Assembly (NCBI GenBank): GCA_031411235.1
Contig: JANOAR010000119.1
Coordinates: forward strand, 1 to 64,000
Reading direction: 5' to 3'
DNA length: 64,000 nt
From: JANOAR01 sp031411235
GTDB taxonomy: Bacteria; Verrucomicrobiota; Verrucomicrobiia; Verrucomicrobiales; Verrucomicrobiaceae
Program-made: the position numbers and the translations under genes
In this document: positions 7,174 through 16,058 of the stretch, piece after piece
Layout: every line of letters starts with the position of its first letter
How positions within the stretch are numbered: the first letter of the stretch is position 1
Notes under the pieces: generated by a model
What the model saw: the letters and a program-made list of their open reading frames with translations, nothing else
Databases searched by the model: none
What the model was told of the DNA's origin: nothing

Positions 7174-10100
7174 ATGCGCCTGCCCATGCCCGCTCTCGTC
7201 GTTGCCCTCCGCACTTTTCACTCTGGCCTCATCATGGCCGAGCCGCTGACGGCTGCGGAGGTGTCTGCTATCGCTCAGCACAGCGAGCAGGCGCTCGTGG
7301 GCATCGCCCAGCGCACGCGCGCACTTTTGGAAAACGACAGCGCCGAGCGCCTGCATCGTCGCTTTGCCGAGATCGCCCAGGCCGAGATACGCCGCCTGGA
7401 ACTCACGCTCGACCCACCGAAGCGCGAGCCTGCTTGGCAGGAGTCCGTGGTGCTCATTTTGGATGTCGTCTTCTGGCAGGAAGGGGTGAAGCCGATGCTG
7501 CACCATGCTGCGGTGCCGGGCACCGAGGTGCATGTGATGGCCAACGATGCGGCGACCGTGGAGCGACGCGTACTCGACCACTTGCGCTTGCTGCTGCTGC
7601 GCAAAGGCGTGGGCCTGCGCAGTCTCGCGGCGGCAGCGCAGACGGCGAGCACGACGCTGAGTGAAGCCACGCCCGAGCCGAAGATAAAGACCCCACGCCA
7701 ACGCGCTGAAGTCGAGGCTGGCAAAAAAGAAGAGGCTGGTGTGCTCGCCAGCATCGCCACCGATTTGACGGTGAAAGGCAGCGCGACAGACTCCGCCTTC
7801 GAGCTGGAGGCCTCGCTGCGTCTGCTCGCCGATGCGCTCGGTGGCAGCGAGCCCAGCAGCGTGCTCATCATCGGCCCGCCGGGTGTGGGGAAGAGCGCCC
7901 TCGTTCACCAGTTCGCCCGGCAGCAGCGCGAGCTTGGCTTTGCCACCACACCGCTGTGGAGCACCAGCGCGGCGCGGCTCATCGCCGGCCAGTCGGGCTT
8001 CGGCATGTGGCAGGAGCGCTGCCGCGACATGATACGCGAGGCGGCGAAGACCAAAGCCATCATCCACCTGGGCAATCTGTGGGAACTCATGGAGGTGGGG
8101 AAATTCATCGGCAACACCCAGAGCATCGCGGCCTACCTGCGTGCCGCCATCGCGCGGCGCGAGCTGTTATGCATCGCCGAATGCACGGCCGAGCAGTTCG
8201 CCATCATCGAGCGCAGCGAGCCGCATCTCGCCAGTGTCTTCCATGCCCTGCACCTGGCTGAGCCGACGCTGGAGATCACGCGCCGTATCCTCGGGGCGGC
8301 GCATGATGGCTGGGCGCGGAAGGTGAGGAGCAGCAAGAGTGCTGCGGCGACTCTGGGCGATGCGCGTGTCGATCCTACTTTTGCGGCGCTTGATTGGCTG
8401 CATCGCCTGCACCAGCGCTACACCACCTACTCGGCGAATCCTGGGCGTCCGCTGCGTTTCCTGCGCCGCCTCATGCTCGACCGCGAGCGCGGCCTCGCCC
8501 TCACACCCGCCGAGGTGACCACCGCCTTCACTCGCGAGACAGGGTTGCCCGCCTTACTGCTCGATGATGCGGTGCCCCTTGATGTTGCCGCCACGCGCGA
8601 TTGGTTTGCCCAGCGAGTGCTCGGCCAAGGTGAAGCGGTGGAGGCCATCGTCAGCGTCTTGGCCACTATCAAGACGCGGCTCAATCGTCCTGGCCTGCCT
8701 CTTGCCTCGCTGCTCTTCATCGGCCCCACGGGCACGGGCAAGACCGAGCTGGCGAAGTCGCTTGCGACCTTTCTCTTTGGCAACATCGACCGGCTCGCAC
8801 GCTTCGATCTGAATGAGTTCAGCGATGCCCACTCCGTGCAGCGCCTCATCGGCGGCCCTGCTGTGGGCAGTGCCGAGGGCCTGCTCACGGCCCGCGTCCG
8901 CGAGCATCCCTTCAGCGTGCTGCTCTTCGATGAGTTCGAGAAAGCGGATGCCGCCTTCTTCGATCTGCTGCTGCAAGTGCTCGGTGATGGTCGCCTCACC
9001 GATGCCTCGGGCCGCGTCGCTGACTTCAGCAACACCGTCATCATCATGACCTCGAATCTCGGCGCACGCGACTTCCAGCGCGGCAGCATCGGCTTCGGCA
9101 CCCTCAGTGGCAGCGACTCGTCGAAGGCCGCTGTCGCTGACGAATCGCAGCACTTTGCCAGCGCGGTGCGCGACTTCCTGCGCCCCGAGATCTACAACCG
9201 CCTCGGTGGCATCGTGCCCTTCCACGCGCTCTCCCGCGACCTCGCCGCGAAGGTGCTGCATCGCCACCTGGCCCTGCTGCTGCAACGCGATGGCTTGAAG
9301 CTCAATGACGTGACCCTGGCCCTCGACGACAACGTCGAAGCCTGGCTGCTGCAACGTGGCTTCGACCATCGCTACGGAGCGCGTCCGCTGAAGCGCGTAC
9401 TCGAACGCTCGCTGATGACACCCGTCGCCGAGGCGCTGGCCGACATCGCGCCGACACGACGCATGGGCTGCACCGTGAGCGTCGCCGTCAGTGCCACGGG
9501 CAAAGACTTGAACGTCAAAGCCAAGGCACGCAAAAAGGATGACGAAGCCATCGCAACGACTGAGGCCCGCCTCACACTCGCCCTAGAGGCGCAGCGCCTG
9601 CGCCGCAGTGCCGATAGCCTGCGCAAGTGCCACGCCATCGCCGACATGGAGAACGAACTGCCGCTGCTCTGGCAAACCGAGCGCCGCATCGCTGCCAAGC
9701 CAAAAGGCAAACCCACGCCTGCCGAAGCCCTCGCCCTGCATCGACTCGCCAGCATCCGCGAATTCATCACACGGCTAGAGACTTGCACGCAAACCCTTGC
9801 CGAGTGCGAGACGGAGTTGCTGCACGCCATCCATCGCAACACCCGCATCGAAGCCGCCATCGCCACGAGCGATCTCGCCGTACTGCGCGATGAGCTGCAA
9901 CAGTTGCGCCGCCAGGTGCTCATCACCGCACAGCCAGACCATGGCGATGCGATGGTCATCCTCATCGCCGACCAGCGCGACTGGTTGCAACTCGTGGCAA
10001 GGGTTTACCTGCGGGTCGCCACCGCGATGGCGGCACGGCTCACTGCGCTCGACTACATTGTGCCGCCATCGGCCAATGCCCCATCGACTAGCGCGCAGCG

Positions 10101-10491
10101 CGTCTCGGCGCGATGGACTGAGCCCTTCCTCCACGAGGCACCGCCGCACTTCGTCGGCTTGCTGCTGCGCTTCCAAGGCGAGCTGGTGTTGCCCTGCTTC
10201 AATGCTGAACGAGGGCTGCATGTGCTGGAGCATAACTCCACCTCGCGCTGCTATGTCTATGGCTACGCTGGCAGCGCCTGGTCGCGCTATTCGCCGCCAG
10301 CTGAGGCGCATCGTGCCGCCTTCCTGCAAGACAAAGCGCTGGCCCATCGCCGGGTTTTCAAAGTGGCCGACGAGCGCGTCATCGACTCCATGCAAGGGCT
10401 GCGCAGCATCACGGCCAAGAGCATCGAGCGCACCATGCAGAACCTCATCGAGGAACAACTGCAACGCCAGATCGAGGAGGTGGCACCATGA
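7174..10491 (+). CDS. Divergent Hsp100/Clp ATPase, first of a pair
   Basis: A 1105-residue two-AAA protein without the canonical ClpN repeats. Residues about 40-160 form an unrecognised domain. AAA-1 has an intact Walker A (G234-PPGVGKS) but its Walker B is lost: the Asp-Glu positions are G300-N301. AAA-2 is complete: Walker A G517-PTGTGKT, Walker B D586-E587, sensor 1 TSN (626-628), Arg finger R676, sensor 2 GAR (735-737). The AAA-2 pore loop reads GGPAVGSAEG (560-569) instead of the GYVGYEEGG type. An IGFG tetrapeptide (639-642) occupies the position of the ClpP-binding loop of ClpA/ClpC. The 300-residue C-terminal extension resembles the release-factor PCRF domain near 890-1050. An ATG at 7234 (MAEPLTAAEV) is an alternative start; 7174 has AAGG six bases upstream. 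Overlaps the next gene by ATGA. Confidence 0.85.
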   Translation: MRLPMPALVVALRTFHSGLIMAEPLTAAEVSAIAQHSEQALVGIAQRTRALLENDSAERLHRRFAEIAQAEIRRLELTLDPPKREPAWQESVVLILDVVFWQEGVKPMLHHAAVPGTEVHVMANDAATVERRVLDHLRLLLLRKGVGLRSLAAAAQTASTTLSEATPEPKIKTPRQRAEVEAGKKEEAGVLASIATDLTVKGSATDSAFELEASLRLLADALGGSEPSSVLIIGPPGVGKSALVHQFARQQRELGFATTPLWSTSAARLIAGQSGFGMWQERCRDMIREAAKTKAIIHLGNLWELMEVGKFIGNTQSIAAYLRAAIARRELLCIAECTAEQFAIIERSEPHLASVFHALHLAEPTLEITRRILGAAHDGWARKVRSSKSAAATLGDARVDPTFAALDWLHRLHQRYTTYSANPGRPLRFLRRLMLDRERGLALTPAEVTTAFTRETGLPALLLDDAVPLDVAATRDWFAQRVLGQGEAVEAIVSVLATIKTRLNRPGLPLASLLFIGPTGTGKTELAKSLATFLFGNIDRLARFDLNEFSDAHSVQRLIGGPAVGSAEGLLTARVREHPFSVLLFDEFEKADAAFFDLLLQVLGDGRLTDASGRVADFSNTVIIMTSNLGARDFQRGSIGFGTLSGSDSSKAAVADESQHFASAVRDFLRPEIYNRLGGIVPFHALSRDLAAKVLHRHLALLLQRDGLKLNDVTLALDDNVEAWLLQRGFDHRYGARPLKRVLERSLMTPVAEALADIAPTRRMGCTVSVAVSATGKDLNVKAKARKKDDEAIATTEARLTLALEAQRLRRSADSLRKCHAIADMENELPLLWQTERRIAAKPKGKPTPAEALALHRLASIREFITRLETCTQTLAECETELLHAIHRNTRIEAAIATSDLAVLRDELQQLRRQVLITAQPDHGDAMVILIADQRDWLQLVARVYLRVATAMAARLTALDYIVPPSANAPSTSAQRVSARWTEPFLHEAPPHFVGLLLRFQGELVLPCFNAERGLHVLEHNSTSRCYVYGYAGSAWSRYSPPAEAHRAAFLQDKALAHRRVFKVADERVIDSMQGLRSITAKSIERTMQNLIEEQLQRQIEEVAP

Positions 10492-13400
10492 CCTTCACCA
10501 TCCCCATCTATATAGTGGATGCCGCGCACGATGGCGACACAGGCCAGCTTTTCACCGTGCGCCCGCTGTTTTTCGATAGCCCCAGCATCACCGCCAGCCA
10601 ACTCGCCCGAGCACTGGAGAAGCTGCGCTCGGCGCTGCTCGATCACTTGCTGAAGCTTTCAAAACTAGCACGCCACGACGAACTCGCGGCGTGGTCGCAC
10701 GTTGGCGACATCCAGGAAGCCACGCTGAAATTGCGCTTGGAACTCAAAAGTAAATCCCTGGCCGCAACCTTCTACCTCGTCGGTATTCCCAGCCTAGGAC
10801 GCGAGTTGTGGCACTCGCCCAGTGTGCCTGCGCTATGGTTCGAGGTGCTGCCTGGGCAGCAGTTGCACGCTCGCGCTACCGAGGTCTATACGCACCATCT
10901 GCGCGAGGCAGAGCGCGAGTCCGAGGCCTTCGACATGGAGCGCTACACGCTGCCACCGCGCTGCAAGGCAAGGCTCACTTTTATCGAGCTGACACTCTCG
11001 CCCTCGTACGCCCTGGAGAAGGAAGCCCCGAGCCAGCGCATGGCCATCTTCGGCAGTGAGGAGAAGATGAATGGCGAGCAAGAGCTGCGTCGCGTCGGTC
11101 GCCGACTCGACACGCTCTACCCCGATGAACTCCAGCGCAGTGTGCGACGCGATGACTTGGCGCAAGAGCTAGCGGCCAAGATGCAAGGCCGCACCCGCCG
11201 CGCCGTGCTCATCACCGGCCCGCGCCTCGTCGGCAAGTCAGCGCTGCTTCAGGAAGCGGTGCATCTCATCATGCGCAGCAAGCCCGAGCGCAGGCGCAAC
11301 CAGCGCGAAGTGTGGCTCATCTCGCCCATGCGCCTCATCAGCGGCATGAGCCACGTCGGCCAGTGGGAGAACCGTCTGCTCGCCATCCTCGCCCATGCCG
11401 AGAAGCAGCAGGTCATCCTGTGTTTCGACGACTTGCTCGGACTCCTGGAGGCTGGCAAGTCCGCGTCCAATGACCTCAATGTCGCGCAAGTGCTAAAGCC
11501 CTGGCTCGAACAGCGCCGCGTGCGCCTCGTTGCCGAGAGCACCCCCGAGGTGCTGCGCGTGCTGCGGGAGCGAGATCGCACCCTCGCGGATGCCTTTGAG
11601 CTGCTGCCCATCGAAGAACCCGACGAGGATGCCACCACACACATTTTGATCCACATCACGCGCGACCTTGAACGCCTCCACGACTGTCGCTTCGAGATCA
11701 ATGCCCTGAGCACCATCATGGACTTGCAGCGCCGCTTCGTCCGCGATGCCGTCTTCCCCGGCAAGGGCGCGGCCTTCCTCAAGCGCATGGCGATAAAACA
11801 CACCCAGCGCCGCATCAGCCAGCGCGATGTGCTGGCAGAATTCCGCGAGCGCAGTGGCATCTCCTTGGCCATGCTCGACGACCAACGAGGGCTCTCGCGC
11901 GACCACATCCTCGGCGTACTCGGCAGCCAACTGCGCGGCCAGAACCATGTGCTCCATGCCTTTGCCGACGTGCTCATGCGGCTGAAGTCGCGGCTCAATG
12001 ACCCTGCGCGACCACTCGCCGCGATGCTACTGCTCGGCCCCACAGGCGTCGGTAAAACGGAAGCCGCCAAGGCACTCGCGAAGCATCTCTTCGGCGATGC
12101 CGCGCGACTGCTGCGCTTCGACATGAACGAGATGACCGATGCCACCGCCGTCGCGAGATTGACGGGCTCGCCCAGCGCTCCCGATGGCCTGCTGACCAAT
12201 GCCATCCGCCGCCAGCCCTTCGCCGTGGTGCTCTTCGACGAGATCGAAAAGGCTGCGCCCGAGGTCTTCGATCTGCTCCTCACCGTGCTGGATGAAGGCC
12301 GACTCACCGATGCCCTCGGTCGCGTCGCCGACTTCACCAATGCCGTCGTCCTGCTCACCTCCAACCTCGGTGCTCGCGCAGCGCAGACGCGTCTCGGCTT
12401 CCAGCAAGCCCCTGCCGACAGCGCCAGCGACGACCGCGCCTTCATCAGCGCGGCAGAGAATTTTTTCCGACCCGAGTTCTTCAATCGACTCGATGCCGTG
12501 CTGCCCTTCCGCGATCTCGATGAGCACGATCTGCTAGAGATTTCTGAAGCGATGATCACCAGCCTGCTTCAGCGCGATGGCCTGCGCCAGCGCTCGTGTT
12601 TTGTCCGCATCACCGACGCTGCAAAGACTCGCCTCGCCTCGCTGGGCCACCATCCCCAGCTCGGGGCGCGTGCGCTGAAACGCGTGCTCGAACGCGAAGT
12701 CGCCGAGCCCCTCGCCCTGGAGTTAGCCAGCATGACCGCCGTGGAGCCGCTGCGTATCGTGCTCGACACCAGCGAGGGCGAGCAGGGCTTCAGCACCACC
12801 GCGCAGCCTATTCATCATCTGCCCCGCAGCATCCTCTGGCCTGAGCGTCTCGCCCAGGATGAGGCCCTCGCCCGTGAAGTCCTGCCGCTGTGCTTCGATG
12901 CGCTCGACCGCATCGAGTCCCTCATCGACGAAGCCTCGCCCAGCGGCCCGGTGGAACTCACCGCCCTCACTCGCGCCCAGACACGCTACTACCAGTGGCG
13001 CGAGCAGTTCCAGCGCGTGCAGGACTTGGCCGATGCCGCTGAATTTTCCCTCCTGCCTAAACCCAAAGCCAGCGCCCGCTCCACGCTGCCCGTACATCTG
13101 CCGCACGCGCCCGCACGCAAACTCATCATCCACGGCCATCGCAATGTGAGCGTGCAGCACGACCGCGAGATCGAGGTCGAACACCTGCGCAGTGAGTTGA
13201 ACGAATCCTTCGCCGCCCAGACCGAGGAATTTGCCGACACACCCGTCGTCGAGCTGGTGCGTGAGTTAGCGCTGCTGGAGTTGATCGTCACCACGCCGGA
13301 TGATGAGCGCAGCGCGACGTTTCAATACGCTCCTGGGGCCAATCGCGTACTCGGAGCCTCGGCCATGGCGATAGAGTTGGTGCTCTTGTTGAACAGCATC

Positions 13401-13853
13401 TTTGGCGACGACTGCGCGGTGTTAGGCCATGATAAAAAGAGCCTGTCGATCAATACCCCTGCCGCGCGAGCCGTCGCGGCACAGCTCACTGGCCCCTGCT
13501 GGTGCGACCACCCGTGGCTCGCAGACTCACTCATCCTCGGCGCGGTGACGCTCGATGACGAGTCCGTCGCCGTCTCCAGGCACGGCCCCGTGGAAGTTAT
13601 TTTCCGAATGCACGATGACCTCGGCGACCTCGGCACCCACCTCATCCTCGTCGATCTGCGCAGCGGCATTGAGTTCAACAGCGATGACCGCAACGACACC
13701 CTCCGCCCCATGCTGCTGAGTGCCCTGCCCTTGCCCGAGGAGTTGCGCGAAATCCTCACCACCGACGATGACACACTGCAAACGCTAAGCCCCAAGAGGC
13801 CTAAGATGGTGACGAAGCACAAAGCATTGAGCGACTCTGAGATTCCGTTTTGA
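10488..13853 (+). CDS. Divergent Hsp100/Clp ATPase, second of a pair
   Basis: A 1121-residue paralogue of the preceding gene, overlapping it by four bases and preceded by AGGAGG seven bases before ATG. Residues 1-200 form an unrecognised alpha/beta domain. AAA-1 has a modified Walker A (G244-PRLVGKS) and a D314-D315 Walker B. AAA-2 is intact: G517-PTGVGKT, D584-E585, TSN 624-626, Arg finger R667. Its pore-loop segment is GSPSAPDG (560-567), with no aromatic residue. A LGF triplet (636-638) follows sensor 1. The last 300 residues are mostly helical; part of them (LLELIVTTPDDERSATFQY, near 925-945) again recalls PCRF, weakly. No ClpB-type middle coiled coil is seen in either protein. The two very likely form a hetero-complex; the process they serve is unknown. 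The gene ends convergent with the acyltransferase gene. Confidence 0.85.
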   Translation: MTFTIPIYIVDAAHDGDTGQLFTVRPLFFDSPSITASQLARALEKLRSALLDHLLKLSKLARHDELAAWSHVGDIQEATLKLRLELKSKSLAATFYLVGIPSLGRELWHSPSVPALWFEVLPGQQLHARATEVYTHHLREAERESEAFDMERYTLPPRCKARLTFIELTLSPSYALEKEAPSQRMAIFGSEEKMNGEQELRRVGRRLDTLYPDELQRSVRRDDLAQELAAKMQGRTRRAVLITGPRLVGKSALLQEAVHLIMRSKPERRRNQREVWLISPMRLISGMSHVGQWENRLLAILAHAEKQQVILCFDDLLGLLEAGKSASNDLNVAQVLKPWLEQRRVRLVAESTPEVLRVLRERDRTLADAFELLPIEEPDEDATTHILIHITRDLERLHDCRFEINALSTIMDLQRRFVRDAVFPGKGAAFLKRMAIKHTQRRISQRDVLAEFRERSGISLAMLDDQRGLSRDHILGVLGSQLRGQNHVLHAFADVLMRLKSRLNDPARPLAAMLLLGPTGVGKTEAAKALAKHLFGDAARLLRFDMNEMTDATAVARLTGSPSAPDGLLTNAIRRQPFAVVLFDEIEKAAPEVFDLLLTVLDEGRLTDALGRVADFTNAVVLLTSNLGARAAQTRLGFQQAPADSASDDRAFISAAENFFRPEFFNRLDAVLPFRDLDEHDLLEISEAMITSLLQRDGLRQRSCFVRITDAAKTRLASLGHHPQLGARALKRVLEREVAEPLALELASMTAVEPLRIVLDTSEGEQGFSTTAQPIHHLPRSILWPERLAQDEALAREVLPLCFDALDRIESLIDEASPSGPVELTALTRAQTRYYQWREQFQRVQDLADAAEFSLLPKPKASARSTLPVHLPHAPARKLIIHGHRNVSVQHDREIEVEHLRSELNESFAAQTEEFADTPVVELVRELALLELIVTTPDDERSATFQYAPGANRVLGASAMAIELVLLLNSIFGDDCAVLGHDKKSLSINTPAARAVAAQLTGPCWCDHPWLADSLILGAVTLDDESVAVSRHGPVEVIFRMHDDLGDLGTHLILVDLRSGIEFNSDDRNDTLRPMLLSALPLPEELREILTTDDDTLQTLSPKRPKMVTKHKALSDSEIPF

Positions 13854-13855
13854 TG

Positions 13856-13871
13856 GCCGCAAGAATGCGGC
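13856..13871. terminator. Short hairpin between convergent genes
   Basis: GCCGC at 13856-13860 pairs with GCGGC at 13867-13871 around AAGAAT, starting three bases after the second Clp-like gene's TGA and ending 13 bases before the stop of the minus-strand acyltransferase gene. No T-run follows, so it may be a repeat element or an RNA 3-prime-end stabiliser instead of a terminator. Confidence 0.35.
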
Positions 13872-13884
13872 GGTCACGTCGAGA

Positions 13885-15732
13885 TCACGTTTCCTCTTTC
13901 TGCCGCGCGGGCTTCTTCACTGCCTCCACGCCGTGTGCTTTCAAGAACGCCGTCCACAGCTCCTCGCCCATCAGCTTGGAAAACAGGCGCGGATCGGATT
14001 CGGTCATATCGACCATGATGAGGCCGTCCAGCACGCTGGAGAAGTCTTTGTCCACGTTGAAGCTGAGGATCGTGCCGTTGAGCCTCAGGTAGTGTTTCAG
14101 CAGCACGGGCAAGCCTTTGCCATCCGTCTCCAGGCTAGAGATGACGGCGGAGCAGTCGTCCACATCCTGCAGTTCGGTGCTGATGAATTCCTTCAGCAGT
14201 TTCTTGCTGCCACGGAAGCGGAACGGCTGGCGCGGCTTCACCATGGGGGCCAGTTCGGGGTGCGAGCGCTGCTCTTCGAGGAAGTCCACGATGAGCTTTC
14301 GCGAGAGCTTGTCGTAGTCTTTGCTGATGCTTACCGGGCCAAAGAGCTTCTTGTAATGCGGGTTGCGGCCCATCCACACGACGACGCCTTTCCACAGCAT
14401 GGGCAGGGCGGTAAGGTTGCGCTGGTAGCTCTTGCGGACAAAGGAGCGGCCCATTTCCACGGCGCGATCCAGGTGCGCGAGGAAGGGTTTTTCAAACTTG
14501 AACAGCGTGTTGGTGTAGAGTCCGCGTGGCCCGTATTCGCGCAGAATCAGATCCGCACGGCCCAGGCGGTAGGCACCCGCCACCTGCGAGTTTTTTTCAT
14601 CCCAGAGGAAGATGTGCTGGTAGTAGCTGTCGTACTTGTCCAGGTCGATGTCCTGCCCGGTGCCCTCGCCCACGTCACGGAAGGTCAGCTCGCGCAGCCT
14701 GCCAATCTCGCGCATGACATGCGGAATCTCGCGCGACCCAGCGAGATACACGCTGAAGTGGCCCTGCACGGCGAGCACGCTCCCCTTGGCCTTCAACCGC
14801 TCGACCTCGGGCTTCATCAGCGCTGGTTCGGTCGCAGGCACGGCAACCTCATGGGCCAGAGCATCGAGCCCGGCTTCATTGTCGGCGACGCTGTCGGTCG
14901 CTTTTTTGCGCTTGGCCAGCACCATCGTGTGCAGGCGCAGGTATTGGGTAAGCGACTCGTTGTCGGTGAATTTTTTCAGCTTAGAAAAGGGGATCGGCGA
15001 GCCGACACGCATCTCGGTGGGCGCGTGTTTGCGGCCCAGGAACTCGCGGAAAATGAGCCCCGTGCGCAGCTTCCGATGCACCAAGCCCGCCGCGTGGAAG
15101 AGCATGCCATTCTGCCCAGGGAAATACACCGGCAGCACCGTCGCCTGCGTGCGCCGTACCAGCGAGCCGACGTGCGCCGACCATGGGCTCTCGTTCACGC
15201 CTTTGCCTGGCTTGTAGTGGGCCACCTCGCCCGAGGGGAATATGGCGAGAGCACCGCCTGCGCGCAGGAATTTCAGCGCCTCCCGCAGTGGCGCGCGATT
15301 GCGCTGGGTGGCGATCTTGCCGCCAAAGACATCCACCGCGAAGACATGCGGCTTCACCTCATCGAAGGCACCGATGAGTTCATTCGCCATGATCCGCAGA
15401 TCGGGCCGTTGGCTGGCGATGAAGTGGCCGAGCACCACCGGGTCGAGCAGGCCAAAGGGATGGTTCGAGACGATCACCAGCGGCACCTTTTGCGGCATCA
15501 CGAAGTCCTTTGGCAAGTCCACTGTGTACTGGTGCCCCATCGAGGTGAGCACCGCATCGAGCCAAGCGTAGAGCGTCTCGCCCTCGGGATGCTCCTGGTA
15601 GATGGCTTGCGTGCGTTTGTAGGCGGCCTTGAACCCAGGCAGGGCAAAGCCTTTGTCGATCAGCGGCCCCATCAGTTGGAGGAGGCGCTTGGAAAAGGGG
15701 GCTTGCAGGTGCTCTCGGAGATCAGTGATCAT
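13885..15732 (-). CDS. Two-domain acyltransferase, OlsF-like (ornithine-lipid synthesis candidate)
   Basis: A 615-residue protein using the ATG at 15732 (MITDLREHLQ); frame open further upstream reads as low-complexity non-homologous sequence. The N-terminal half is a PlsC-type lysophospholipid acyltransferase with N90-HPFGLLD97 (the HX5D variant typical of the hemolysin/OlsA-like group) and FPSGEVAH further on. The C-terminal half (about 370-560) looks like the OlsB/GNAT-like acyl-ACP N-acyltransferase domain (IGRLRELTFRDVGEGTG, FLWDEKNSQVAGAYRLG, GRSFVRKSYQ, PVSIS). This order matches OlsF, which performs both acylations in making ornithine lipid. It acts at the inner membrane face. Substrate amino acid is unproven; other amino-acid lipids are possible. 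It may be co-transcribed with the LexA-box ORF 86 bases upstream. Confidence 0.72.
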   Translation of the reverse strand: MITDLREHLQAPFSKRLLQLMGPLIDKGFALPGFKAAYKRTQAIYQEHPEGETLYAWLDAVLTSMGHQYTVDLPKDFVMPQKVPLVIVSNHPFGLLDPVVLGHFIASQRPDLRIMANELIGAFDEVKPHVFAVDVFGGKIATQRNRAPLREALKFLRAGGALAIFPSGEVAHYKPGKGVNESPWSAHVGSLVRRTQATVLPVYFPGQNGMLFHAAGLVHRKLRTGLIFREFLGRKHAPTEMRVGSPIPFSKLKKFTDNESLTQYLRLHTMVLAKRKKATDSVADNEAGLDALAHEVAVPATEPALMKPEVERLKAKGSVLAVQGHFSVYLAGSREIPHVMREIGRLRELTFRDVGEGTGQDIDLDKYDSYYQHIFLWDEKNSQVAGAYRLGRADLILREYGPRGLYTNTLFKFEKPFLAHLDRAVEMGRSFVRKSYQRNLTALPMLWKGVVVWMGRNPHYKKLFGPVSISKDYDKLSRKLIVDFLEEQRSHPELAPMVKPRQPFRFRGSKKLLKEFISTELQDVDDCSAVISSLETDGKGLPVLLKHYLRLNGTILSFNVDKDFSSVLDGLIMVDMTESDPRLFSKLMGEELWTAFLKAHGVEAVKKPARQKEET

Positions 15733-15818
15733 GGCCAGCGGGGCACGATAGTGCTGGGCAAAAGCCTGAATCGCAAGTGAGGAAAACGTCGCACAAAAGG
15801 CAGAAGGCCTCGTTTGTT

Positions 15819-16052
15819 TTAGGCGCTTCGCTCCAAGTCGCCCTGCCGAAGAGGCGTGGCTCGCACCAGCGGCTGCCGCTCGACCTCGGAAGGTGTATTT
15901 CCTTTGGGCTCGCGCCGGAAGTCCAACTCCAGTTGCTGCCAACGCACGGGAGGCAAGACGACGACGGGCACACTGCGGGGTTTTTTGACGATGGGCAGGA
16001 GGGCGCAAAGACGGTGGAGCAGAGAGTTAAACTGCGGTTGAATGTATTTCAT
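15819..16052 (-). CDS. Small protein behind a LexA-box promoter
   Basis: A 77-residue ORF starting MKYIQPQFNSLLHRL at 16052. I recognise no family. The first twenty residues are amphipathic and the middle (SVPVVVLPPVRWQQLELDF) is beta-like, with a charged tail. A start at 16088 is possible in frame but would lie inside the promoter. A consensus -35 box and an exact LexA-type palindrome lie 10-36 bases upstream, implying DNA-damage induction. Small proteins under LexA are often division inhibitors or polymerase accessories, but nothing in this sequence identifies it as either. The acyltransferase gene follows on the same strand after 86 bases. Confidence 0.55.
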   Translation of the reverse strand: MKYIQPQFNSLLHRLCALLPIVKKPRSVPVVVLPPVRWQQLELDFRREPKGNTPSEVERQPLVRATPLRQGDLERSA

Positions 16053-16058
16053 ACTTCT

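Noticed and set aside
7174..13853. Type VI secretion ClpV or an ordinary ClpB
   Set aside because: No T6SS genes nearby, no ClpB middle coiled coil, no ClpN repeats, and an IGF/LGF loop that ClpB lacks.
13933..15780. 615-codon plus-strand open frame
   Set aside because: Exactly antisense to the acyltransferase gene, whose domains are recognisable; the plus-strand product (His/Gln/Ala-rich) has no family features.
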